Assembly (NCBI RefSeq): GCF_001403735.1
Contig: NZ_CXPG01000020.1
Span: 248,001-312,000, forward strand
Direction of reading: 5' to 3'
DNA from: Jannaschia rubra
Lineage (GTDB): Bacteria; Pseudomonadota; Alphaproteobacteria; Rhodobacterales; Rhodobacteraceae
Length of the DNA stretch: 64,000 nucleotides
A program made the translations under genes and the position numbers. The number at the start of each line of letters is the position of its first letter. Positions within the stretch are counted from its first letter, which is position 1. The notes below the pieces were generated by a model. It saw only the letters and a program-made list of their open reading frames with translations, was not told where the DNA came from and searched no databases. Positions 38,417 through 47,182 of the stretch are shown here, piece by piece.

Positions 38417-39268
38417 TCACCTCTGACAGGCCGGGCAGTGGAATGTGGACCTTCCCGACTGGACGATGCGGCGGATGTTGCCGCTGCAATCCGGGGTAGG
38501 GCAGGGGCGTCCCTCGCGGTCGTAGACGCGGAAGCTGTGCTGGAAATACCCCAGTTCCCCGTCGGCCTGCCGGTGATCGCGCAGCGACGATCCGCCCGCC
38601 GCGATCGCCTCGGTCAGCACGTCGCGGATCGCCGGCACCAGCGCCGCGACCCGCGGCCGCGCGATGCGACCGGCCTTGCGGGTGGGGGCGATGCCCGCCC
38701 GGTGCAGCGCCTCCGAGACGTAGATGTTGCCCAGACCGGCGACCACCCTCTGATCCAGAAGCGCAGCCTTCACGGAGGTCTTCCGGCCCCCGAAGGCCTG
38801 CACCAGATGATCGCCGTGGAAAGCATTGCCCAAAGGCTCCGGACCCAGCTTCGCGATCAGCCAGTGGTTCTCGATGTCGTCTGTGGGCCACAGATCCATC
38901 GCGCCAAATCGTCGCGCATCGTTGAAGACGACCCGCGCCCCGGCTTCGGTGTGAAAGACGACGTGGTCATGCTGCGGCAACCAGCCCGCCGGATGATGAA
39001 AGGCGCCCGGCGTCCGGTCGTCCACCACCATGCGGCCCGACATCCCCAGATGCACGATCAGGGTCTCGCCCGTGTCGAGATGCATCAACAGGTACTTGGA
39101 TCTGCGCCCAAGCCCCGTGATCGCCGTGCCCGTCAGTCGCGCGGCCATGTCCTCTGGAAAGGGCCAACGCAGATCGGGGCGATTCACCTCGACCCGCGAC
39201 AGGCGCGCACCGGCGAGCGCGGGGGTCAGGCCGCGGCGGACCGTCTCGACTTCGGGAAGCTCCGGCAT
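38417..39268 (-). CDS. mutM: Formamidopyrimidine-DNA glycosylase
   Basis: A 283-residue bifunctional glycosylase/AP lyase that removes 8-oxoguanine. The invariant N-terminus is [14 protein letters not shown], with Pro2 as the catalytic nucleophile and Glu3. The helix-two-turn-helix contains [20 protein letters not shown]. The C-terminal zinc finger [20 protein letters not shown]...CPAC has four cysteines. It is divergent from ubiE, with 69 bases between the start codons. Confidence 0.98.
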   Translation of the reverse strand: MPELPEVETVRRGLTPALAGARLSRVEVNRPDLRWPFPEDMAARLTGTAITGLGRRSKYLLMHLDTGETLIVHLGMSGRMVVDDRTPGAFHHPAGWLPQHDHVVFHTEAGARVVFNDARRFGAMDLWPTDDIENHWLIAKLGPEPLGNAFHGDHLVQAFGGRKTSVKAALLDQRVVAGLGNIYVSEALHRAGIAPTRKAGRIARPRVAALVPAIRDVLTEAIAAGGSSLRDHRQADGELGYFQHSFRVYDREGRPCPTPDCSGNIRRIVQSGRSTFHCPACQR

Positions 39269-39337
39269 GGATGCCCTTCATTGCAGGCGGGCGCGACCGC
39301 CCTATAAGTCAGCCCGACACATGAGGAGCCAAGGCCG

Positions 39338-40090
39338 ATGACGCAAGACACCGGACGCACCACACATTTCGGCTTCGAGACCGTCCCCGAGGAGGAGAAG
39401 GCCGCCCGCGTCCACGGCGTCTTCACCAACGTCGCCTCGAAGTACGACGTGATGAACGACGCGATGTCGATGGGGGTCCACAGGCTCTGGAAGGATGCGA
39501 TGATGGACTGGCTCGCGCCTCGGTCCGGCCAGCGCCTGCTCGATGTCGCAGGCGGCACGGGCGACATCGCCTTCCGCTTTCTCGACCGCGCGCCGGGGGC
39601 AACAGCCGTGGTCTGCGATATGACCGAAGGGATGCTCGTCGCCGGGCGCCAGCGGGCGGAGGCTGCCGACATGGCGGACCGTCTCGACTGGGTCACGGGC
39701 GACGCGATGGCGCTGCCCTTCGCCGACGGCAGCTTCGACGTCTACACCATCAGCTTCGGCATCCGGAACGTCACGCGGATCATCGACGCCCTGCGCGAGG
39801 CGCACCGCGTCCTGCGGCCCGGTGGTCGTCTCATGGTGCTCGAGTTCAGCCAGCTGCCGAACCCGCTGATGCAGAAGGCCTACGACCTCTACTCGTTCAA
39901 CGTGATCCCGCGCATGGGGCAGGCCATAGCGGGCGACCGCGAATCCTATCAGTATCTGGTCGAGAGCATCCGCCGCTTTCCGGATCAGGATCGGTTCGCC
40001 GGGATGATCGTGGATGCGGGGTTCGCCAACGTGAAGTACCGCAACCTGTCCATGGGGATCGCCGCGCTGCATTCGGGATGGAAGATTTGA
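39338..40090 (+). CDS. ubiE: Ubiquinone/menaquinone C-methyltransferase
   Basis: A 250-residue SAM-dependent methyltransferase that adds the C-5 methyl group in ubiquinone synthesis. [21 protein letters not shown] is the family opening. The SAM site is [17 protein letters not shown] near residues 65-81, and the UbiE signature [12 protein letters not shown] and [14 protein letters not shown] follow. GAGGAG nine bases before ATG 39338 supports the start. ubiB follows 13 bases later, so the two form a ubiquinone operon divergent from mutM. Confidence 0.97.
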   Translation: MTQDTGRTTHFGFETVPEEEKAARVHGVFTNVASKYDVMNDAMSMGVHRLWKDAMMDWLAPRSGQRLLDVAGGTGDIAFRFLDRAPGATAVVCDMTEGMLVAGRQRAEAADMADRLDWVTGDAMALPFADGSFDVYTISFGIRNVTRIIDALREAHRVLRPGGRLMVLEFSQLPNPLMQKAYDLYSFNVIPRMGQAIAGDRESYQYLVESIRRFPDQDRFAGMIVDAGFANVKYRNLSMGIAALHSGWKI

Positions 40091-40103
40091 CGGGCCGGCG
40101 ATC

Positions 40104-41642
40104 GTGAGGGGCCCCCACAACATCTGGCGGTTGATCCGCACCGCCGGCACCTTCGAGAAGACGGGTGCGATGGACGTCGTGCTCGAACAGGCCAGTGCGC
40201 CGCGCGAGCTGCGGATCGCGGCGCGGGTGCTGGGCTGGCCGTTCAAGTGGCTGGGCTATTCCGGCGATCCGGCCTTGCCGCCGGTCACGCGTGCGCTGAC
40301 GGCGCTTGGCCCTAGCTACATCAAGCTGGGCCAGATCCTGTCGACGCGGCCGGACTTCGTGGGCAGCGACCTCGCCATGCAGCTCCGCGTCCTGCAGGAC
40401 AAGCTGCCGCCGTTTCCCACCGCGCAGGCGCGCGCCATGGTCGAGGTCGACCTGGAGATGCCGGTCGACGTCCTGTTCTCGGAGTTTTCGGAACCTGTGG
40501 CTGCCGCGTCCATCGCTCAGGTGCATCAGGCCCGGCTGGCGACCGACGGGCGCAAGGTCGCAGTCAAGGTCCTGCGACCCGGCATCGCCCGCGCGTTCCG
40601 GCGCGATATCGACGCCTTCTATCTGGCCGCCAGGCTGATCGAATGGCTGTCACCGCAGGCCCGGCGCCTTCGGCCGATGGACGTGATCGCCCATTTCGAC
40701 GAAACCGTGCAGCAGGAACTGGACCTGCGGACCGAGGCCGCCGCGGCGGGCGAATTCGCCGCCAATACCGCGCGGGACGAAGGTTTTTCGGTGCCGGCGG
40801 TGGAATGGTCCCTGTCGGGGCGCGCTGTGATGACGCTCGACTGGGCCGAGGGGATCGCGATGGGCGACGTCGACGCCCTGGACGCGGCGGGCCATGATCG
40901 CGCCGCACTGGCCGACCGGGTGATGCGGATGTTCCTGCGTCACGCGCTGCGTGACGGATATTTCCACGCCGACATGCATCAGGGAAACTTGAAGGTCGCT
41001 CCCAACGGCGACATCGTGGCGCTCGACTTCGGCATCATGGGTCGCCTCGACGAATACACCCGCCGGGTCTACGCCGAGATCCTGATGGGCTTCATCCGCA
41101 AGGACTACCGCCGCGTGGCCGAAGTGCACTTCGAGGCCGGTTATGTGCCCCCGGACCGCGACATCGACCTGTTCGCGCAGGCGCTCCGCTCGGTGGGCGA
41201 ACCGATCTTCGGGATGGATTCCTCGCGCATCTCGATGGGGCGGCTCCTGTCCTATCTGTTCGAGGTGACGGAGAGGTTCGGCATGGAGACGCGGACCGAA
41301 CTGATCCTGCTGCAACGCACGATGGTGGTGGTCGAAGGCGTGGCACGCACGCTCAACCCGCACATGAACATCTGGCAGGCCGCACGCCCCGAGGTCGAAA
41401 GCTACATCCGCGGAAACCTCGGGCCTCAGGCCTTCGCTCGCGATCTGGCTCGGACGGTCCGCGTCATGGCACGCTTCGGTCCCCACCTGCCCCGCGCGGT
41501 GGAGGCGGCCCTGGTGCGCCATCGCCCCGACCGCGCGCCGCTGGATGGGGCCGACCGGAAGCCCCGTGTGCAGGGCGGCATCTGGTTCGCCGCCGGCGCG
41601 TTTACCGTGGCGCTCGTCTGGGGGCTGGTCGCCCTGGCGTGA
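40104..41642 (+). CDS. ubiB: Ubiquinone biosynthesis kinase-like protein UbiB
   Basis: A 512-residue atypical kinase of the ABC1/ADCK family that supports ubiquinone synthesis, probably as an ATPase acting on membrane lipids. The KxGQ motif is YIKLGQILSTRP near residues 74-85, the alanine-rich nucleotide loop is EPVAAASIAQVHQA, and the catalytic/metal residues lie in YFHADMHQGNLKV and IVALDFGIMGRL. The C-terminus has a hydrophobic helix for membrane anchoring (FAAGAFTVALVWGLVALA). The start is GTG 40104, 13 bases after ubiE. Confidence 0.96.
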   Translation: MRGPHNIWRLIRTAGTFEKTGAMDVVLEQASAPRELRIAARVLGWPFKWLGYSGDPALPPVTRALTALGPSYIKLGQILSTRPDFVGSDLAMQLRVLQDKLPPFPTAQARAMVEVDLEMPVDVLFSEFSEPVAAASIAQVHQARLATDGRKVAVKVLRPGIARAFRRDIDAFYLAARLIEWLSPQARRLRPMDVIAHFDETVQQELDLRTEAAAAGEFAANTARDEGFSVPAVEWSLSGRAVMTLDWAEGIAMGDVDALDAAGHDRAALADRVMRMFLRHALRDGYFHADMHQGNLKVAPNGDIVALDFGIMGRLDEYTRRVYAEILMGFIRKDYRRVAEVHFEAGYVPPDRDIDLFAQALRSVGEPIFGMDSSRISMGRLLSYLFEVTERFGMETRTELILLQRTMVVVEGVARTLNPHMNIWQAARPEVESYIRGNLGPQAFARDLARTVRVMARFGPHLPRAVEAALVRHRPDRAPLDGADRKPRVQGGIWFAAGAFTVALVWGLVALA

Positions 41643-41649
41643 CCGAAGC

Positions 41650-42312
41650 TCAGGTGGCGGGCCGCCGGATCGACTGCATGTCACCCGCGGGCAGGCGCAC
41701 GCCGCCGGGCAGGATCATTTCGGCGCCGCCGTTGGCCAGGACGACTTCGGTGACGCGCGCGTAGTGGTCCACGGTCGTGGGCTCGAGCTGCCGGTCCCCC
41801 GCCCAGGCATCGACGTGCAGACGATATTGACCGGCCGGCACTGTCCCGCCCTGTCCGCTGGCGGGCCAGCGGAGCGTTTCGGCCTTGGGGTCGATTGGGT
41901 GGCGCGCGACCTCCTTGCCGTCGATGCCCATGATGACCAGTTCCGCGCGGTCGGCAACCGGGTTGACCTTCGCATGCAGGACGGTGGAGCCGCCATCGTG
42001 CGCGACCGGCCCCGCGTGCCGCACTTCCATCCCGATCCAGCCGGCCGCGCCGCTGACCTGCTGGCTGTCGAGCCGCTGGATCATCTGAGACAGCAGGTCG
42101 TTCGTCTTCACCGACTGCTCCACGTTCGAAAAAGTGGCGAGCTGTGCCGTGTAGGCGGTGGAGTCCGCAGGCTCCAGCGGGTCCTGATTGCGGATCTGCG
42201 CCGTCAGCAGACGCAGGAAAGTGTCGAAGTCCGACGTGGGCGACGTCCCCGATGCGGGAGCGGCGATCGAGGCGGTGGCGGCGGACCCGAGGGTCGGTGC
42301 GGTGACATCCAT
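41650..42312 (-). CDS. flgD: Flagellar hook assembly protein FlgD
   Basis: A 220-residue hook-cap protein that guides polymerisation of FlgE at the growing hook tip. The conserved N-terminal region is DFDTFLRLLTAQIRNQDPLEPADSTAYTAQLATFSNVEQ at about residues 29-67, followed by the FlgD Ig-like/tudor part (VNPVADRAELVIMGIDGKEVARHPIDP). AGGAGC seven bases before ATG 42312 supports the start. It lies 10 bases after fliK. The rest of the flagellar genes are not in this window, so this is a detached island. Confidence 0.92.
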   Translation of the reverse strand: MDVTAPTLGSAATASIAAPASGTSPTSDFDTFLRLLTAQIRNQDPLEPADSTAYTAQLATFSNVEQSVKTNDLLSQMIQRLDSQQVSGAAGWIGMEVRHAGPVAHDGGSTVLHAKVNPVADRAELVIMGIDGKEVARHPIDPKAETLRWPASGQGGTVPAGQYRLHVDAWAGDRQLEPTTVDHYARVTEVVLANGGAEMILPGGVRLPAGDMQSIRRPAT

Positions 42313-42322
42313 GAAGGTGCTC

Positions 42323-43444
42323 CTAGAGGCTGAGGTCGAGACGGCCGTCGGCGACGGGTCTTCGCAGGCGAATGTCGGCGGGCGGCGGCGGAGGGCCGTC
42401 TTCATCGGGGCTGCCGATGCGCCCTGGCGCTTCATGGCCAGGGACCGTCCGTTCGCCGCCCCGGCCGTGGTTTTCCGCCCCGATGTCGATGCCGTCCAGC
42501 GTGACGCCGTCCGCGAGGAGCGATCGATGCAAGCCGTCCAGGTGCCGTCTCACGGCATCAAGCGATTCCGGTCGTTCCACCGCGACCGTCAGGTGCAGGC
42601 CCCGTTCGCCGGTCTGCAGGACGATGCGCAGCTTGCCGAGTTCCGCAGGCGCAAGTTCCAGTTCCGTGGACAGGCTTCCATCGGCCCCCCGCGTGGTCGA
42701 GGCTTCGGCGGCGAGCGCCTGCACCTGCCGGGCGAGGACGTCGCGCAGGCCCGAGAGTGGGACCGAGGGTGGAGGCGAAGCGCCCTCGGCTGACAAGGCG
42801 GGCAGACTGGCAAGGGCCTGAGGGCCGATCTCCGACAGGCTGTCCGGGATTGTCGAGGCGGACAAGGCAGGGGCGGCGGACGGGTCGGACGCGGCGAACG
42901 TGGCAAGCAGATCGGCGATCCGGTTGGTGGCGTTCCCCTCGCCGACGTTCTTCGTCGGCGAGGGGACAGGGTCGTCGGACTGTATCGATGGGCCGTCGCC
43001 TTCCGCCGAGAGCATCGCCGGCAGGGCGTCCAGCGCCTCCTCCCCGCTCGAGATACCGGCAGGGGGCATGTGATGCGAAGCGGTGCCGAAAGCCTTCACG
43101 CCCGCGTTTCCCGCGAGTGGGACCACGACTTCCCCTGCCTCTGCAGAGCCTGACGCGGTCGTCGCGCCGGGGCGCGGTCCTGCCAGGGCCTGGACGAACC
43201 ATTCGGGCAGCTCGCCGTCTCCGGTAGTGCCCGCCATCAATTCGGCCAGCGGATCCGTCGCGGCGTCTTCCGTATCCTCATCCGACGTTTCGTCCCGGAG
43301 GCTGGGCTCCCCGGGAGAGCGGTCCTCCACGAGAAAGCGGAACGCTGACGGATCGGACGTCCGTCCATCGGAGGGACCGGTCGCCGACGGCGATGCGCTT
43401 GCCGGACGGGCGGGGCCGGACATCGGCAGGAAATCTGGCGTCAT
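42323..43444 (-). CDS. fliK: Flagellar hook-length control protein FliK
   Basis: A 373-residue secreted ruler for hook length, also a substrate-specificity switch through FlhB. The first 240 residues are low-complexity, rich in Pro, Ser, Ala and Asp, as usual for FliK. The conserved C-terminal Flg_hook domain is at about 245-340: LSTELELAPAELGKLRIVLQTGERGLHLTVAVERPESLDAVRRHL. The last 30 residues contain a proline run and RRPVADGRLDLSL. It is co-directional with flgD, 10 bases upstream of it, and divergent from the rod-binding gene. Confidence 0.87.
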   Translation of the reverse strand: MTPDFLPMSGPARPASASPSATGPSDGRTSDPSAFRFLVEDRSPGEPSLRDETSDEDTEDAATDPLAELMAGTTGDGELPEWFVQALAGPRPGATTASGSAEAGEVVVPLAGNAGVKAFGTASHHMPPAGISSGEEALDALPAMLSAEGDGPSIQSDDPVPSPTKNVGEGNATNRIADLLATFAASDPSAAPALSASTIPDSLSEIGPQALASLPALSAEGASPPPSVPLSGLRDVLARQVQALAAEASTTRGADGSLSTELELAPAELGKLRIVLQTGERGLHLTVAVERPESLDAVRRHLDGLHRSLLADGVTLDGIDIGAENHGRGGERTVPGHEAPGRIGSPDEDGPPPPPADIRLRRPVADGRLDLSL

Positions 43445-43559
43445 CGCCCCTCCGGCGGTCGGGAATCATCTCTCCCCACCGGACCTAAAGCCTTCGCGTT
43501 ACCGAATCCTTTACCCCGCCATGATCAATTCCGAATCGACCGGATCGAAAGGACCTCCG

Positions 43560-43817
43560 ATGCAGATCGACGCATTGCCTGCCGCCAGACCCCCCGACCC
43601 GCGTGAGGACCCGCTCCGCGCCCAGGCCGTCGAACTGGAGGCGTTCCTGTTCGCGGAATTGTTGCGGGTATCGGGCACGGGATCCCCTTCGCCCGCGGGG
43701 GGTGGGGCGACGCAGTTCGACAGCTTCCTGCGGCAAGCCCAGGCCGAATCAGTCGCGTCCAGCGGTCAGACGGGTCTGGCGGAGACGATCTGGCGGTCCC
43801 TTTCCAAGGGCGAATGA
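43560..43817 (+). CDS. FlgJ-like rod-binding protein (no muramidase domain)
   Basis: An 85-residue protein corresponding to the rod-binding half of FlgJ (PF10135). Residues 16-34, RAQAVELEAFLFAELLRVS, match the helix that opens the domain, and TQFDSFLRQAQAESVASSGQTGLAETI matches its second half. FlgJ caps the growing rod; the muramidase domain of enterobacterial FlgJ is missing here, as in many alphaproteobacteria. AAAGGA seven bases before ATG 43560 favours it over ATG 43521. It is divergent from fliK and ends 10 bases from a convergent lytic transglycosylase gene. Confidence 0.8.
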   Translation: MQIDALPAARPPDPREDPLRAQAVELEAFLFAELLRVSGTGSPSPAGGGATQFDSFLRQAQAESVASSGQTGLAETIWRSLSKGE

Positions 43818-43827
43818 CCCTGCGGAC

Positions 43828-44406
43828 TCAGCGGCAGCGGGGAAGCTGCTGCTGGTACATCGCCGCGCGCGTCTCGATCTCGCCCGCGATGCGGACAAGC
43901 CAGGGCTTGGAGTTATAGGTGCCCCGGCGGTAGCCATTCCGCCCATCGTGATAGGCCAGGTATTGATTGCGCGCATCGGCGAGCGAGATGCCCAGCGTCC
44001 GCTGCGTCTCGGCCATGTACCAGCCCATGAAGTCGGTCGCATCGTTGATGTTGTCGCGCTTCTTGCGACGACCGCCGTGCTTTTCCTGATACTCCTTCCA
44101 GGTTCCATCGAGCGCCTGGGAATAGCCGAAGGCGCTGCTCTGCCGACCGACGGGAATGACGCCGAGGGAGTAACGCAGCGGGGTCCGCGCGTCCGATATG
44201 AACTTCGACTCCTGATAGATGGTCGCCATCTGCACGTGGACAGGAACGCCCCACTTGCGCTCCGTCGCGCGGAAAGCCCGCAGGTAGCCCGGACGTTGCG
44301 ACAGGATGGCGCAGGCATCGTCGAGGTTACGAGGAGCACTGCCGCTTCCGCCTCCGCCACAGGCGGCCAGAACGAGCAGACAGGAGATCTGCAGAAGTCT
44401 TTTCAT
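43828..44406 (-). CDS. Lytic transglycosylase-like lipoprotein
   Basis: A 192-residue lipoprotein with lipobox LVLAAC (cysteine at residue 16) after a short signal. The mature part has the soluble-lytic-transglycosylase layout: MATIYQESKF with the candidate catalytic glutamate near residue 66, SSAFGYSQALDGTWKEYQ (the GYSQ/GLMQ-like motif), and YLAYHDGRNGYRRGTYNSKPW. It probably cleaves peptidoglycan from the periplasmic side of a membrane. It converges on the FlgJ-like rod gene, so it might open the wall for the flagellar rod. That role is an inference from position. Confidence 0.78.
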   Translation of the reverse strand: MKRLLQISCLLVLAACGGGGSGSAPRNLDDACAILSQRPGYLRAFRATERKWGVPVHVQMATIYQESKFISDARTPLRYSLGVIPVGRQSSAFGYSQALDGTWKEYQEKHGGRRKKRDNINDATDFMGWYMAETQRTLGISLADARNQYLAYHDGRNGYRRGTYNSKPWLVRIAGEIETRAAMYQQQLPRCR

Positions 44407-44584
44407 GAATCACTGCCCGGTCGTTCGTTGCCGATTTTGATCGTAGCCTACACCAGATCAGACCCGCGTGCCAATCGGATCAGACGAAGAACACCGCAAA
44501 CCGGTGAAGACCGCCCATTCGATCCCGTCCGCGGTCGGGAACATTCACGACGGACCCATCCCACCGGCACGTCCCCCAGGGCCG

Positions 44585-44609
44585 ACTGTGTGGGGCGGAT
44601 TCACACAGT
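44585..44609. promoter_or_regulatory. Perfect dyad upstream of the hspQ promoter
   Basis: ACTGTGTG-N9-CACACAGT is an exact 8-base inverted repeat. Its centre is 40 bases before the -35 hexamer of the candidate hspQ promoter, a place typical of activator sites. I do not recognise the consensus. The remainder of the 283-base gap (44407-44689) shows no gene. Confidence 0.5.
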
Positions 44610-44636
44610 GTTTCCACCGAATCAGGCGGGCGCCGA

Positions 44637-44666
44637 TTTACAATCCGGAGGTTGCGAGGGTAGTAT
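44637..44666 (+). promoter_or_regulatory. Sigma-70-type promoter for hspQ
   Basis: TTTACA (44637-44642) and TAGTAT (44661-44666) are separated by 18 bases, close to the housekeeping consensus. Transcription would start near 44673, leaving a leader of about 17 bases before the hspQ ATG with an AAAAGGG ribosome site. Confidence 0.5.
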
Positions 44667-44689
44667 CGAACAGGGAAAAGGGCAGTCCG

Positions 44690-45016
44690 ATGCTGAAAAA
44701 CGAAGCGAAATACGCGCTGGGCGAAGTCGTGCGCCACAGGAAGCATCCGTTCCGCGGCGTCATCTTCGACGTCGATGCCGTCTTTTCCAACAGCGAGGAA
44801 TGGTACGACGCCATCCCCCGCGACAGCCGGCCCCGGCGGGATCAGCCGTTCTATCACCTGCTCGCGGAAAACGACGAGAGCTATTATGTGGCCTACGTCT
44901 CGGAGCAGAACCTCGTGCCCGACCGCACTGGCGAGCCGGTGACTCATCCCGACATCGACGACCTGTTCGGCGCTTTCGACGGGCGGCAATACCCCTTGCA
45001 GGTCGACCTGAACTGA
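44690..45016 (+). CDS. hspQ: Heat shock protein HspQ
   Basis: A 108-residue member of the HspQ/YccV family (hemimethylated-DNA-binding fold). In enteric bacteria HspQ is a specificity factor for the Lon protease. The family core is KYALGEVVRHRKHPFRGVIFDVDAVFSNSEEWYDAIP, QPFYHLLAENDESYYVAYVSEQNLVPD and the end HPDIDDLFGAFDGRQY. ATG 44690 gives the standard length; an upstream in-frame start at 44468 gives no recognisable extension. The gene stands alone with its own candidate promoter and an upstream dyad. Confidence 0.95.
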   Translation: MLKNEAKYALGEVVRHRKHPFRGVIFDVDAVFSNSEEWYDAIPRDSRPRRDQPFYHLLAENDESYYVAYVSEQNLVPDRTGEPVTHPDIDDLFGAFDGRQYPLQVDLN

Positions 45017-45112
45017 CCGGCGCCCCGTCCGTTTAATTCGATCTTCACCTTCACCTGCAAGGCAGGACGCCGGTTGCCCCACGGGGCGCAGGTGGCGAGG
45101 GCGAGTTCCGGG

Positions 45113-47182
45113 ATGGATGGTGCGGTTCCCGATGCGATGTATCTCGATGAACGACGTCGCAGGTTGGCGGCGGAACGAACGCTCGACCATACGCGTCGGG
45201 AGCTCGCGCGAGCGCATTCCGCGCTGGTGGCGAACGCCGATCGCCTGTCGCGGCGCTATCTCGCGGAACGCGACCAGAACCTGTCCCTGACGGAGCGTCA
45301 GCACGCTCTCCTGGCCCAGCGCAAGGAGGCGGCGGACCGCGCCGACCGCGCGCGGCGAAGGCTCTGGCACGCGCTCGAGACGATGCGCGACGGTTTTGCG
45401 CTGTTCGATGTCAGGGGGCACCTCGTCGCGGCCAACAGCGTCTACCTCGACCTGTTCGACGCGACGTCCGAGATCGGCCCGGGGGCTCATGCGACCGAGA
45501 TATTCGAGATGGCGGCGGACGAGGGCGCATTCGACATCGGCGACCTGAGCCCCGCCGAATGGGCCGCCGAACAGGTCGCCCGCTGGGACGCCCCCGTGAT
45601 CGAGCCGCTGGTGCTGCATCACTACGATGGCCGTGTGCTGAGGTTTCAGGACCGCCGCGCCCCGGATGGAGATCTGGTGTCACTGGCGCTCGACATCACG
45701 GAACACCGGCAGCGCGAGAGCTCGCTCACCGCCGCCCGCGACACCGCCGAACAGACCGCTCGCGCCAAGGCGGAGTTCCTGGCGCGGATGAGCCATGAGA
45801 TCCGAACGCCGATGAACGGCGTCCTGGGTCTGTCCCGGATGCTGGTCGATCGGGCAGAGGATGCGGAAACGGTGCTCTACGCGCGGACGATCCGCGATTC
45901 GGCCGAGGCGCTTCTGGTGATCGTCAACGATACACTCGATGTCTCGCGGATCGAGGCGGGGCGGCTCGATCTGCGGATCGCGCCGCTCGACCTGGAAGCA
46001 CTGCTGACCGACTGCCTGAGGCTCGCCATGGCGTCCGCGGCGCCGGATGTGCAAATGGCCATGGATTACCCGCTCGGGGCGCGGACGATGTTCGCGGGCG
46101 ACGCGGGACGGCTGCGTCAGATCGTGATGAACCTGCTTGGGAATGCGCTCAAGTTCACGGACTCGGGCTCGGTCACGGTCACAGTGGACGTGGGTGAAGG
46201 CGAGCCGGCGCAGGTCGCCATCGCCGTCCGCGACACCGGGCCGGGCATCCCGGCGGAAAGCCATGAGACCATCTTCGGAGTCTTCGAGCAGATGGCCGAA
46301 GCCGACCGCCCGGCCCGCGAAGGCACGGGGCTGGGGTTGACGATCTCGCGCGGGTTGGCCCAGCGGATGGGCGGGACGCTGACCATCGACAGCAGGGAAG
46401 GGGACGGCGCCACGTTCATCCTGTCCGTTCCGCTGCCCCACGCGGGCACCTCCGATCCCGACCCGTTCCTGCCGTCCCGCGTGGCCCTGCCAGAGGGTGG
46501 CGGTGCGCAGGCGGAAATGGCCGCTGCCGCCCTTTCAGCCGCCGGGGTGGACGTCGCGCGCACCGTCTCGACGGAGGAGGCCGTCGTGATCCTGCCGCTG
46601 TCCCTGACGCCGCAGGCGCAGTCCGATGTCATGGAACGAACGGGAGCATCCACCCGCCTTGTCCTGCTGGGTCCCATTGCGGATGCTGTGCCGCAGGTCG
46701 CTGAACGCGCCGATGCCGTGGTCGCCGTACCTTTCGCCGGACGCGAGCTTCTGGCGGCCCTGGCTGCGGACGACCCGCTCCCCGCAATCCGGCGGCCCCG
46801 GCTGCTTCTGGCGGACGACAACGGGACGAACCGGCTGCTTCTGGACCGGATGCTGCGCGACGGGGCGTATGATCTCGACCTCGTGGCGGACGGCTTGCAG
46901 GCGGTCGAGGCTTACGGGCGCCACCGGCCCGATGCCGTCGTCCTCGACATCTCCATGCCGGGCCTCGACGGGTTCGGCGCCGCCCGGGCCATGCGCGCCC
47001 TCGATGCCGAACAGGGGCGCAACCCGGTGCCGATGCTCGCGCTGACCGCCCATGCGGGCGAGGACATGGGGGCGCGGCTGCGCGACACGGGCTTCGTGGC
47101 GCATCTGACCAAACCGGTGGACAAGGGGGATCTGCTGACCGCCCTGACCGCCGCGCTGGATCAGGCCAGCCGCACCTCGTAG
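45113..47182 (+). CDS. Hybrid sensor histidine kinase
   Basis: A 689-residue signalling kinase without membrane helices, so cytoplasmic. An arginine-rich coiled coil (about 8-85) leads to a PAS-like domain (about 85-200, LWHALETMRDGFALFDVRGHLVAANSVYLDLF). The phosphorylated histidine is His228 in MSHEIRTPMNG. The ATPase domain has RQIVMNLLGNALKFTDSG, RDTGPGIPAE and EGTGLGLTIS. A degenerate receiver-like stretch (about 460-555) precedes an intact receiver with Asp612 (VVLDISMPGLDG) and the KPVD lysine. ATG 45113 is preferred over TTG 45074. No response regulator gene adjoins it, and its end overlaps the convergent asparaginase gene by 22 bases. Confidence 0.9.
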   Translation: MDGAVPDAMYLDERRRRLAAERTLDHTRRELARAHSALVANADRLSRRYLAERDQNLSLTERQHALLAQRKEAADRADRARRRLWHALETMRDGFALFDVRGHLVAANSVYLDLFDATSEIGPGAHATEIFEMAADEGAFDIGDLSPAEWAAEQVARWDAPVIEPLVLHHYDGRVLRFQDRRAPDGDLVSLALDITEHRQRESSLTAARDTAEQTARAKAEFLARMSHEIRTPMNGVLGLSRMLVDRAEDAETVLYARTIRDSAEALLVIVNDTLDVSRIEAGRLDLRIAPLDLEALLTDCLRLAMASAAPDVQMAMDYPLGARTMFAGDAGRLRQIVMNLLGNALKFTDSGSVTVTVDVGEGEPAQVAIAVRDTGPGIPAESHETIFGVFEQMAEADRPAREGTGLGLTISRGLAQRMGGTLTIDSREGDGATFILSVPLPHAGTSDPDPFLPSRVALPEGGGAQAEMAAAALSAAGVDVARTVSTEEAVVILPLSLTPQAQSDVMERTGASTRLVLLGPIADAVPQVAERADAVVAVPFAGRELLAALAADDPLPAIRRPRLLLADDNGTNRLLLDRMLRDGAYDLDLVADGLQAVEAYGRHRPDAVVLDISMPGLDGFGAARAMRALDAEQGRNPVPMLALTAHAGEDMGARLRDTGFVAHLTKPVDKGDLLTALTAALDQASRTS

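Noticed and set aside
43445-43520. CtrA site (TTAA-N7-TTAA) before fliK or the rod gene
   Set aside because: CTAA and GTTA occur but with nine bases between them and mismatches in both halves.
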